Of a stretch of 46,805 bases of DNA, positions 9,625 through 18,018 are shown in pieces. Source of the stretch: an uncultured Flavobacteriaceae bacterium. Lineage in GTDB: Bacteria; Bacteroidota; Bacteroidia; Flavobacteriales; Flavobacteriaceae. The notes beneath the pieces were generated by a model. It was given only the letters and a program-made list of their open reading frames with translations, ran no database searches and had not been told where the DNA came from. The stretch is from NCBI GenBank assembly GCA_905182835.1, contig CAJJDI010000005.1, positions 1 through 46,805 on the forward strand, read 5' to 3'. The translations under genes were made by a program, and so were the position numbers. How positions within the stretch are numbered: position 1 is the first letter of the stretch; each line of letters begins with the position of its first letter.

Positions 9625-9638
9625 CGCAAACGTTTTCG
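9625..9638. promoter_or_regulatory. Putative LacI-family operator
   Basis: The 14-mer CGCAAACGTTTTCG is a near-perfect palindrome (12 of 14 positions) centred on a CG step, the form bound by many LacI-family regulators (AAACGTTT core). It lies between the divergent susC and lacI-type genes, about 100 bases from each start. It could control either or both. Binding by the adjacent regulator is inferred. Confidence 0.5.
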
Positions 9639-9730
9639 TGTTTATAACTTTTGCATTTTAAGATACTAAATATTCTGAATACAATAATATTAATATCTAT
9701 TATTCTATATTTATATATTATAAATTTAAT

Positions 9731-10768
9731 ATGAGACAAACTGTTACATTAAAACAAATTGCTAATGAAATTGGTGTATCTATATCTACAGTATCAAAAG
9801 CATTAAGAAACAGCGTTGAAATAGGAGCAGAGACTAAATTGAAAATTCAAGCCTACGCTAAACTATATAATTATAGACCAAATAATATAGCGCTAAGTTT
9901 AAAAAATAGAAAAACAAAGACTATTGGTGTGATTATTCCTGAAATAGTTCATCATTTTTTTTCTAAAGTTATTAAAGGAATTGAGCAAGTGGCAAATAAA
10001 AGAGGTTATAATGTTATTATTGGTTTGTCAAATGAATCTTTTGATAAGGAGGTTATCAATATGCAGCTATTGGCAAATGGGAGTATTGATGGATTTATAT
10101 TGTCAATATCTAAAGAAACTCTTCTAAAGCAAGATTACCATCATTTTACTGAGTCAATTGACCAAGGGATGCCAATCGTAATGTTTGATAGGGTGGTTAA
10201 TGATATTAAGTGTGATAAAGTAGTTGTTGATGACTATGAGGGTTCTAGAAAAGCAGTTGAATTGCTAATTAGTAAAGGTTGCAAAAACATAGCCTTAATA
10301 ACTACTAAAGATTACGTTAGTGTTGGTAGATTAAGAACAAAGGGATATTTAGAGGCGTTAGATCTTAATAAAATTGTCGCAAATTCAGAATTTATTTTAA
10401 AAGTAGATGATAACGATGTTTCAGATGATCATTTAGAATCCCTAGAATCTGATATAGAAAAATTACTGAAACAAAACAAAGTAGATGGAATTTTTGCAGT
10501 AAACGAAATATATGCAATAACTGCTATGAAGGTGGCGAGAAAATTAAAATTAAATATACCTGAAAATATAAAAATTATTGGTTTTACTGATGGTGTTTTA
10601 TCTAAACATGCATCACCCAGTCTTACTACGGTTAGCCAACATGCTAAAAAAATGGGAGAAATTTCGGCCAAGCTAATTATTGATAAACTTGAATCTAATG
10701 AGACTCATGAAAACAATGAATTGATTATTATTCCTACAGAAATAATTGAAAGAGAATCAACTCTTTAA
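9731..10768 (+). CDS. LacI-family transcriptional regulator of the alpha-glucan locus
   Basis: A 345-residue DNA-binding regulator. The N-terminal LacI helix-turn-helix is at about residues 4-25 (TLKQIANEIGVSISTVSKAL), followed by a hinge (YNYRPNNIALSLKNRKT) and a periplasmic-binding-protein-like sugar-sensing domain from about 62 to the end (TIGVIIPEI, FDRVV, DDYEGSRKAVELL, GFTDG, LTTVSQHAKKMG). It is divergent from susC and leads into the permease-phosphorylase genes. Marine flavobacterial alpha-glucan loci often carry a LacI-type regulator in place of the Bacteroides SusR. It probably senses maltose or a related sugar and acts at the palindromes on either side. The effector and the sign of control are not visible. 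Confidence 0.92.
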   Translation: MRQTVTLKQIANEIGVSISTVSKALRNSVEIGAETKLKIQAYAKLYNYRPNNIALSLKNRKTKTIGVIIPEIVHHFFSKVIKGIEQVANKRGYNVIIGLSNESFDKEVINMQLLANGSIDGFILSISKETLLKQDYHHFTESIDQGMPIVMFDRVVNDIKCDKVVVDDYEGSRKAVELLISKGCKNIALITTKDYVSVGRLRTKGYLEALDLNKIVANSEFILKVDDNDVSDDHLESLESDIEKLLKQNKVDGIFAVNEIYAITAMKVARKLKLNIPENIKIIGFTDGVLSKHASPSLTTVSQHAKKMGEISAKLIIDKLESNETHENNELIIIPTEIIERESTL

Positions 10769-10782
10769 ATCTTGTTAACACT

Positions 10783-10792
10783 ACAACGTTGT
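10783..10792. promoter_or_regulatory. Second candidate LacI-type palindrome
   Basis: ACAACGTTGT is a perfect 10-bp palindrome centred on CG. It sits 14 bases after the regulator stop and about 110 bases before the permease start. It resembles the palindrome upstream of susC in layout but not in its outer bases. It may let the regulator control the downstream operon, although a 10-mer palindrome can also arise by chance. Confidence 0.3.
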
Positions 10793-10900
10793 CGGGAATA
10801 ATTAATTTAACTTAAATTTTATTTATTTATATATTTACTTATGTTGAGCTTTTAAAACTATTCTTTATTAGTTTCAATTTAAAGGTCCTAACAATAGCTT

Positions 10901-12265
10901 ATGAATAAACAAAAATTATCTTTTTGGCAAATTTGGAACATGAGTTTTGGTTTCCTTGGAATCCAGTTTGGTTTTGCTCTACAAGGTGGATTCATGTCAA
11001 GAATTTTCCAAACATTAGGTGCATCATCTGATGAAATTCCAATGCTTTGGATTGCTGCTCCATTAACAGGACTTATTGTTCAGCCTATAATAGGTTATTT
11101 AAGTGATAATACTTGGCATCATAGATTCGGAAGAAGAAGGCCTTATTTTCTGATTGGGGCTATATTAAGCTCCATTACACTGTTTTTTATACCATATTCA
11201 TCTACACTTTGGATTGCAGCTGGACTATTATGGATTTTAGACGCTTCAATTAATATATCAATGGAGCCATTTAGAGCATTAGTAGCAGATAAATTAGATG
11301 ATACTCAGAGATCATACGGCTTTATGGTTCAAACATTAGTAATAGGTATAGGTACTTGGATTGCCAGTAATTTACCATGGTTTATTTCATATATAGGTTT
11401 TAGCGATTCTGCACCAATAGGAGTTGTGCCAATGTCTGTAAAAATTGCATTTGCAATAGGAGCGTTAGTTTTTTTATCTAGTATTATTTATACAGTTTTC
11501 ACTACAACAGAGTACCCTCCCAGTAATATTGAGGAATTTAAAAACAAATCAAAGAATTCAAATTTTTCAAAAGAAATAATAAGTAATATTATTTCTATGC
11601 CTAAAACAATGAAAAAGCTAGGAATAATACAATTCTTTTCATGGTTTGCTTTTTTTACAATGTGGAGTATGTCTAATCCCGCACTAACGGAGCACGTGTA
11701 TAATTCTCCTATGCCAATTCAATCTGATTTTAATTTAAACACTAATGATTTAGAAGATCTTTCAAGTTATGATTATGCAAACACAAAATTTCAAATGGCC
11801 TCAAACTCTGTAGGTTCTGCGATGGGTATGTATGGCCTGTCTTCTATGTTGTTTGCATTAGTTTTAACCTTTTATACTTCAAAAAAGAAGATAAATAGAA
11901 AACACATACATATGTTCTCTTTACTTATTGGAGGATTGGGTTTTATAATGATGTATTTCATTAAGGGTCAACCTGAATTATTAAAATATTGTTTTGTTTT
12001 AATAGGAATTTCATGGGGGAGCATACTTTCAATGCCGTACGCAATGCTTTCAAGCTCGGTAGATCCGGAAAAAATGGGTATTACAATGGGTATTTTTAAC
12101 ATGTTTATCGTTATCCCACAAATTATTGCAGCTATTGGAGGTATTAACTTTGTTTCAAATATTATTGGAGATGAACCTATTAACTCGATGATTATAGCAG
12201 GTCTAAGTTTAATAATAGCTGGCTTTGCAAACTTGTTAATTACTAATGAAAAAGCAATTAGTTAG
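10901..12265 (+). CDS. MFS sugar transporter, SLC45-like (probable maltose permease)
   Basis: A 454-residue inner-membrane major facilitator with about 12 hydrophobic segments. The N-terminal part (FWQIWNMSFGFLGIQFGFALQ), the cytoplasmic loop RFGRRRPYFLIGA and the segment DASINISMEPFRALVAD are typical of the SLC45-like glycoside/pentoside transporters found in Bacteroidota maltose loci. A long hydrophilic loop occurs at about residues 270-310. The following genes (beta-phosphoglucomutase and GH65 phosphorylase) make maltose the likely cargo, brought from periplasm to cytoplasm. Its TAG stop is directly followed by the ATG of the next gene with no spacer, so the two are probably co-translated. 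Confidence 0.9.
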   Translation: MNKQKLSFWQIWNMSFGFLGIQFGFALQGGFMSRIFQTLGASSDEIPMLWIAAPLTGLIVQPIIGYLSDNTWHHRFGRRRPYFLIGAILSSITLFFIPYSSTLWIAAGLLWILDASINISMEPFRALVADKLDDTQRSYGFMVQTLVIGIGTWIASNLPWFISYIGFSDSAPIGVVPMSVKIAFAIGALVFLSSIIYTVFTTTEYPPSNIEEFKNKSKNSNFSKEIISNIISMPKTMKKLGIIQFFSWFAFFTMWSMSNPALTEHVYNSPMPIQSDFNLNTNDLEDLSSYDYANTKFQMASNSVGSAMGMYGLSSMLFALVLTFYTSKKKINRKHIHMFSLLIGGLGFIMMYFIKGQPELLKYCFVLIGISWGSILSMPYAMLSSSVDPEKMGITMGIFNMFIVIPQIIAAIGGINFVSNIIGDEPINSMIIAGLSLIIAGFANLLITNEKAIS

Positions 12266-12913
12266 ATGAATAAAAAACTATTTATTTTTGATCTAGACGG
12301 AGTTATCGTTGATACAGCAAAGTATCATTTTTTAGCTTGGCAAAATATTGCAAGTGAACTTAATATAGATTTTACAATTGAGCAAAATGAATTACTGAAA
12401 GGAGTTAATAGAGAAAACTCATTGTTAAAGATATTAGAATTTGAAAACAAATCTATTGATCCATCACTTTTTAATTCTTTATTAATAAAGAAAAATAATA
12501 TTTACTTACGTTATGTTGAAAAAATTAATTCAAGCGATGTTATTGACGGAATTAAAAACTCAATTGATTACATAAAGAAACATAAGCATCACCTAGCATT
12601 GGGTTCTGCAAGTAAAAATGCCCAAATGATTTTAAGAAAGTTAGAACTTTTTGAATGTTTTGATATTATTATAGACGGGACTATTACTGAAAAAGCTAAA
12701 CCTAATCCAGAAGTGTTTCTCAGGTCAATGAATCGTTTAAAAGTTAAGTCAGAAGACTGTATTGTATTTGAAGACTCTATTTCAGGAATCACTGCTGCTA
12801 ATACAGCTGGAATGATTAGTATTGGTATTGGTAATAAAGATGTTTTAAGTAATGCAAACCATAATTTTTCAAAATTCAATTTAATAACTAATCAATTTTT
12901 AAGTCATTTGTAA
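12266..12913 (+). CDS. pgmB: Beta-phosphoglucomutase
   Basis: A 215-residue cytoplasmic HAD-superfamily enzyme that turns beta-D-glucose-1-phosphate into glucose-6-phosphate. The phosphoryl-accepting motif FDLDGVIVDT has D9 and D11. Other HAD landmarks are GSASKNAQMIL (motif II), KPNPEVFL (motif III lysine) and FEDSISGITAA (motif IV acids, DSxxGxxAA as in PgmB). Length is normal for the family. It lies between the maltose permease and the GH65 phosphorylase, whose product is its substrate, which makes this call much firmer than for an isolated HAD protein. Three bases separate it from the next gene. Confidence 0.93.
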   Translation: MNKKLFIFDLDGVIVDTAKYHFLAWQNIASELNIDFTIEQNELLKGVNRENSLLKILEFENKSIDPSLFNSLLIKKNNIYLRYVEKINSSDVIDGIKNSIDYIKKHKHHLALGSASKNAQMILRKLELFECFDIIIDGTITEKAKPNPEVFLRSMNRLKVKSEDCIVFEDSISGITAANTAGMISIGIGNKDVLSNANHNFSKFNLITNQFLSHL

Positions 12914-12916
12914 AAT

Positions 12917-15223
12917 ATGAATCAAAAATATCTCATTTCTAATAGTTGGTCAATTATTGAAGAGGGTTATGATAAATCCAAAATAAAATCTTCTGAAAGT
13001 ATTTTTAGTATTGGAAATGGTGCGATGGGACAAAGAGCCAACTTTGAAGAGACTTTTACGGGTGACTCTTTACAGGGTAGTTATATAGGTGGTGTTTATT
13101 ATAACGACAAAACTAAAGTTGGTTGGTGGAAAAATGGTTATCCAAAATATTTTGCTAAAGTCTTAAACTCTCCTAATTGGATTGGCATTAATGTTAACGT
13201 TAATGGTGAAAACATTAATCTTAATAATTGCTTAAAAATTGATTCTTTTAAGCGTGAATTAAATATGAAAGAAGGGTGGCTTTCAAGAGAATTTATAATC
13301 CATTTATATAATGGGGAAATCCTTAAAATAAACACAAAAAGATTTTTAAGCTTACAGCATGATGAAATTGGAGCTATACAATACAATGTGACCCCATTAA
13401 GTAATAATATTAAATTAGAATTAACACCTCTTATTGATGCCAATGTCTCAAACTCTGATTCTAATTGGAATGATCAGTTTTGGGATCATTATTTATCTTC
13501 TTCAAACGATGAAAATTCTGCTTTTGTTTTATCAAAAACATTAAATACAAATTTTCACGTATGCACTTATATGAGTACTAATGTTTATATAAATAATGAT
13601 CTGTTTAAATGTATTCCATCGATAAACTCTAATAACAATTTGATTGAGTTTAAGTATGATATAGAATTGAATAAAGACACCACTTTGACTTTGATTAAAT
13701 TTGGGGGATATGTTTCTAGCTTAAATCATGATAAAACAGAGTTAATTAATCGTGCAAAAGACAATATAAAAACAGCATCTGATATAGGTTTTGAAACACT
13801 GTTAGCTATTCAAAAGGAATCCTGGAGTTCTATATGGAATACTTCAGATATTGTAATTAAAGGGGATGTTAACGCTCAACAAGGAATAAGATTTAATATT
13901 TTTCAACTTAATCAAACTTACTTAGGTAAGAACCCAAAACTAAATATTGGACCTAAAGGTTTTACTGGTGAGAAATATGGTGGTAGTACTTATTGGGATA
14001 CTGAAGCATATTGCTTACCATTTTATATGGCTACAAAAGGAAATAAGGTAGCTCTAAATCTTTTAAACTATAGACATAATCAACTTGATAAAGCAATAGA
14101 GAATGCACTGAATTTAGGCTTAGGTAATGGTTCCGCACTTTACCCCATGGTAACAATGAACGGCGAAGAGTGTCATAATGAATGGGAAATTACATTTGAA
14201 GAAATTCATAGAAATGGAGCTATTGTATTTGCAATATATAACTACCATAGATATACTGGTGATTATGACTATATTTTAGAAAAAGGAATCGATGTGTTAA
14301 TTAGTATTGCTAGGTTTTGGGGGCAAAGATCTAATTTCTCAACCTCAAAGAACAAATACGTGATTTTGGGTGTTACAGGCCCTAATGAATATGAGAATAA
14401 TGTAAATAATAACTGGTACACTAACTATATCGCTAAGTGGTGTATTGACTATTTCATATCAAATTTAGACCATATAAAACTAAACCATAAATCATCTTAT
14501 GATAAGATTATTAATAAATTCTCTATAAATGATATTGAAATTCTGAAATTAAAGATTATAGCGGAGAATATGTATTTTCCTTATGATAAGAATTTAGATA
14601 TTTTCCTACAACAAGATCAGTTTTTAGACAAAGATTTGTTTGGAGTTGATTCTATCCCTAAGAATGAAAGGCCTATTAACCAACATTGGTCATGGGATAA
14701 AATCTTAAGGTCTCCATACATTAAACAGGCTGATGTAATGCAGGGTTTTTATTTCTTTGAAGATCATTTTTCTCAAGAACAATTAGAAAAACATTTTGAT
14801 TTCTACGAACCTTTTACTGTTCATGAATCCTCTTTATCATCTTGTATTCATAGTATTCAAGCTTCTAAATTAAATAGAGTTGATAAAGCATATGAGTTTT
14901 ATCTTCAAACTTCTAGATTAGATTTAGATGACTACAATAATGAGGTTGAAGAAGGTTTACATATAACGTCTATGGCTGGCACTTGGTCAAGTATTGTAGA
15001 AGGTTTTGGAGGCATGAGAGTATTAAATGATAAGCTTTCATTCAATACTAAGATTCCAAAGCAATGGGACATGTATTCATTTAAAATTATCTTTAGAAAT
15101 AATATTATATCTGTAAAAGTTACTAGAAATTTAACTGAAATTGAGTTAACTGGTGATAAGCCTCTTGAAATTCTTTTAAATAATAAACTAGTTATTGTGG
15201 AACCCATTAAAATTGACATATGA
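12917..15223 (+). CDS. GH65 maltose phosphorylase
   Basis: A 768-residue cytoplasmic enzyme that splits maltose with phosphate into glucose and beta-glucose-1-phosphate. The N-terminal beta-sandwich begins with SIGNGAMGQRANFEE. The (alpha/alpha)6 barrel holds YWDTEAYCLPFY and the family block MNGEECHNEWEITFEEIHRNGA at about residues 414-435, which includes the proposed general-acid glutamate. TGPNEYENNVNNNWYTN and KQADVMQGFYFFEDHF are further GH65 landmarks. There is no signal peptide, in keeping with a cytoplasmic place. Kojibiose or trehalose phosphorylases are in the same family, but the linkage to GH13 enzymes and PgmB favours maltose. The TGA stop overlaps the next ATG (ATGA). Confidence 0.92.
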   Translation: MNQKYLISNSWSIIEEGYDKSKIKSSESIFSIGNGAMGQRANFEETFTGDSLQGSYIGGVYYNDKTKVGWWKNGYPKYFAKVLNSPNWIGINVNVNGENINLNNCLKIDSFKRELNMKEGWLSREFIIHLYNGEILKINTKRFLSLQHDEIGAIQYNVTPLSNNIKLELTPLIDANVSNSDSNWNDQFWDHYLSSSNDENSAFVLSKTLNTNFHVCTYMSTNVYINNDLFKCIPSINSNNNLIEFKYDIELNKDTTLTLIKFGGYVSSLNHDKTELINRAKDNIKTASDIGFETLLAIQKESWSSIWNTSDIVIKGDVNAQQGIRFNIFQLNQTYLGKNPKLNIGPKGFTGEKYGGSTYWDTEAYCLPFYMATKGNKVALNLLNYRHNQLDKAIENALNLGLGNGSALYPMVTMNGEECHNEWEITFEEIHRNGAIVFAIYNYHRYTGDYDYILEKGIDVLISIARFWGQRSNFSTSKNKYVILGVTGPNEYENNVNNNWYTNYIAKWCIDYFISNLDHIKLNHKSSYDKIINKFSINDIEILKLKIIAENMYFPYDKNLDIFLQQDQFLDKDLFGVDSIPKNERPINQHWSWDKILRSPYIKQADVMQGFYFFEDHFSQEQLEKHFDFYEPFTVHESSLSSCIHSIQASKLNRVDKAYEFYLQTSRLDLDDYNNEVEEGLHITSMAGTWSSIVEGFGGMRVLNDKLSFNTKIPKQWDMYSFKIIFRNNIISVKVTRNLTEIELTGDKPLEILLNNKLVIVEPIKIDI

Positions 15224-17088
15224 AAAATATAGTTAGATGTTTAATATTTTTTTTATTTAGCATATCATTAAATGCTCAAATTGAAAGGGTAGAGCCCCCG
15301 AATTGGTGGATAGGGTTCGAGAATATTGAATTACAACTATTAATAAAAGGTAATAATATACGTTATTCTAAAGTTTATATTGATTATAAAGGAGTTAATA
15401 TTGTAAACACTCATTATGCTGATTCTCCAAATTATATTTTTTTAGACCTTGAAATTAATTCTTCTACTGCACCTGGAAATTTCAATATAACTTTAATCAC
15501 AAAAGAGAATAAAACACATAAATATTTATATTCTTTGGTAGGTAGAAGTAAAACTAATAAACAAAATAAAGGTTTTGATTCTTCTGATGTAATATACCTT
15601 ATCACACCTGATAGGTTTGCAAATGGAGACTCTACTAATGATGAATTTAATAACCTTAGAGAGAAATCTTATGATAGGGCAAATGACTATGCAAGACATG
15701 GTGGTGATATTAGAGGAATTATCAACAACCTAGATTATATTCAAAAAATGGGCTTCACTTCAATTTGGTCAACTCCATTATTGATTAACGATATGGAAGA
15801 AAGTTCATATCACGGATATGCAATTACCGACTATTATAAAGTTGATCCTAGATTTGGTTCATTAGATGAATACATTGAGTTGTCTGAAGAAGCAAAGAAA
15901 AGAGGTATAAAGCTGTTGATGGATCAAGTAGCTAATCATTGTGGTGTTTTTCATTGGTGGATGGATGATCTGCCTTTTAATAATTGGATAAATTATCAAG
16001 ATGATTTCGTAAATGGAGTTCCAACAACTTATTCAAACCACAGAAGAACAACTCATCAAGATGCTTATAGTGCCGAAATTGATGCACTTCAAATGGTTAA
16101 TGGCTGGTTTGTAGACACTATGCCTGACTTAAACCAGACAAATGATTTTATGTCTAATTATATAATTCAAAATAGTATTTGGTGGATAGAAACAATCGGT
16201 TTATCAGGTATCAGGCAAGATACTTACCCTTACCCTGATAAAGAATTTATGAGTCTATGGGCTAACAGTATTATGGTAGAATATCCAAATTTTAATATAG
16301 TTGGTGAAGAATGGAGCTTAAACCCTTTGTTGGTTAGTTATTGGCAAAAAGATTCTAAAATTTCAGGAGATTATAAATCTAATTTACCATCTTCAATGGA
16401 TTTTCCAATGCAAAATGCCATTTATGAAGGAATTAATGATAATGAGAATTGGAATACTGGATTAATAAAAATTTATGAAGGTTTAGCAAATGATTTTATT
16501 TACCCAGATCCTCAATCCTTACTTCTTTTTTCTGACAATCATGATATGAGTAGAATTTACACTCAATTTGATGAAGATATTGTAAAAACAAAAATGGCAT
16601 TAAGTTTAATTTTAACTATGCCTAGAATACCACAAATTTATTATGGAACTGAAGTTTTATTGAGTGACAAATCTAAGCCAGGAGATCACGGTTTAATTAG
16701 AACTGATTTCCCTGGTGGATGGGATAATGATACCTCTAATGGATTTGATAATCAAGGATTGTCAGAAACTCAATTAGAGATGAAAAACTTTTTAATGAAA
16801 TTATTAAACTTTAGAAAGAAATCAAATGCTATCCATAAGGGAAAAACAATTCATTTTGCTCCAATAAATGGAGTTTATTTAATAGCTAGAACATATGAGG
16901 ATGAAGTATTGATTAATATTATTAATAAGAATGAAGATCCTGTAAAATTAGATTTACAAAGGTTTGATGAATTAAGTCTTAATGGTTCGTATTTTTTAAA
17001 TGTATTAACAAATGAACTTATACTTTGGGAAAATGAAATCAAACTAAACAAAAAAGGATCTTATATACTTAATTTACAAAAACCATGA
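15220..17088 (+). CDS. SusA-like GH13 neopullulanase/cyclomaltodextrinase, periplasmic
   Basis: A 622-residue GH13 enzyme with a Sec signal peptide (residues 1-19, SLNAQ) and no lipobox, so probably periplasmic. It would cut imported maltooligosaccharides to maltose and glucose. Residues about 22-110 are a cyclomaltodextrinase-type N-terminal domain (VEPPNWWIGFENIELQLLI). In the barrel: YLITPDRFANGD, HGGDIRGI, MDQVANHCG, nucleophile D334 (GIRQDTYPYPD), acid/base E363 (NIVGEEW) and D442 (FSDNHDMSR). The arrangement and length match Bacteroides SusA. It overlaps the phosphorylase gene by 4 bases and the esterase gene by 4 bases, showing one tightly packed operon. Confidence 0.92.
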   Translation: MKNIVRCLIFFLFSISLNAQIERVEPPNWWIGFENIELQLLIKGNNIRYSKVYIDYKGVNIVNTHYADSPNYIFLDLEINSSTAPGNFNITLITKENKTHKYLYSLVGRSKTNKQNKGFDSSDVIYLITPDRFANGDSTNDEFNNLREKSYDRANDYARHGGDIRGIINNLDYIQKMGFTSIWSTPLLINDMEESSYHGYAITDYYKVDPRFGSLDEYIELSEEAKKRGIKLLMDQVANHCGVFHWWMDDLPFNNWINYQDDFVNGVPTTYSNHRRTTHQDAYSAEIDALQMVNGWFVDTMPDLNQTNDFMSNYIIQNSIWWIETIGLSGIRQDTYPYPDKEFMSLWANSIMVEYPNFNIVGEEWSLNPLLVSYWQKDSKISGDYKSNLPSSMDFPMQNAIYEGINDNENWNTGLIKIYEGLANDFIYPDPQSLLLFSDNHDMSRIYTQFDEDIVKTKMALSLILTMPRIPQIYYGTEVLLSDKSKPGDHGLIRTDFPGGWDNDTSNGFDNQGLSETQLEMKNFLMKLLNFRKKSNAIHKGKTIHFAPINGVYLIARTYEDEVLINIINKNEDPVKLDLQRFDELSLNGSYFLNVLTNELILWENEIKLNKKGSYILNLQKP

Positions 17089-18014
17089 AATTAAAATTAT
17101 ATATATATATTATTTTTTTATCATTATTTTTTTGTAATAAAAGTCCAATTAATAAAAATAAATTAAAATTATTAGAGGATATAAACCTGTTTTCAGGAGA
17201 CTTATTCAGAGTAGAAAATTTTAAATCAATTTTTGTATCTGAAAGGAATGTAGATATATGGATTCCTGATAGTTACAATACAAAAAAATCCTATTCAGTT
17301 TTTTATATGCATGATGGACAGAGTTTGTTTGACCCATCTAAAACCTGGAATAATCAAGAGTGGAAAGTTGATGAATGGTCAACGAAATTAATGAATACGG
17401 CTGCTGTTAAAGATTTTATAGTAATTGGTATACACAATGGTGCTGAAAGTAGATGGTATGACTATTTTCCTCAAAAATCATTAGAGTTTATGCCTAATAT
17501 AAACCTCTCTAATATAATTAAAGATGAGTCAAAGTTAAACTCTGATAATTATTTGAAATTCATTGTAAAAGAATTAAAGCCTTTTATTGATGATAATTTT
17601 TCAACCAGTAAAAATGCAAAAAACACTTTAATAGGTGGATCTAGTATGGGAGGATTAATATCTATGTATGCAGTGTTTGAATATCCCGAAATATTTGGCT
17701 CTGCAGCTTGTTTATCTACACATTGGTTAGGGCATCTTGATATAGCTAATAGAGATGTTTTTTCTAAAGCAATTTTTGATTATATGTCATTTAATATTCC
17801 TGTTAATAATACCAATAAGTTCTATTTCGACTATGGCACGGAGACTTTAGATAGTTATTATTTAGAATATGCACCTATAGTAGATAGTATTTTTTATAGT
17901 AACGGATACAATGAGCTTAATTTTGTTAATCTTAAGTTTGAAAATGAGAATCATTCAGAGAACTCATGGAGTAAGAGGCTTAATGTACCAATTGAGTTTC
18001 TTTTAAAAAAATAG
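17085..18014 (+). CDS. Alpha/beta-hydrolase esterase (esterase-D type), probable lipoprotein
   Basis: A 309-residue putative esterase of the PF00756 type (esterase D / enterochelin esterase-like). A short hydrophobic N-terminus ends in LSLFFC, which fits a lipoprotein signal. The conserved FYMHDGQSLFDP segment and the nucleophile elbow GGSSMGG (S187) are seen. Likely Asp and His partners lie near FDYGTETLD and NHSENSW. It sits between two GH13 genes with a 4-base overlap upstream and a 4-base gap downstream, so it is made together with the amylases. Its substrate is unknown. It may remove acyl groups from glucan, or it may have another sugar-ester target. Confidence 0.82.
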   Translation: MKLKLYIYIIFLSLFFCNKSPINKNKLKLLEDINLFSGDLFRVENFKSIFVSERNVDIWIPDSYNTKKSYSVFYMHDGQSLFDPSKTWNNQEWKVDEWSTKLMNTAAVKDFIVIGIHNGAESRWYDYFPQKSLEFMPNINLSNIIKDESKLNSDNYLKFIVKELKPFIDDNFSTSKNAKNTLIGGSSMGGLISMYAVFEYPEIFGSAACLSTHWLGHLDIANRDVFSKAIFDYMSFNIPVNNTNKFYFDYGTETLDSYYLEYAPIVDSIFYSNGYNELNFVNLKFENENHSENSWSKRLNVPIEFLLKK

Positions 18015-18018
18015 CTTT

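Noticed and set aside
12589-12879. Minus-strand frame of 96 codons in pgmB
   Set aside because: It is antisense to conserved HAD motifs, with composition expected of a shadow frame.
13138-13443. Minus-strand frame of about 100 codons within the GH65 gene
   Set aside because: It is a mirror frame of a conserved phosphorylase gene; no signal or domain is visible.
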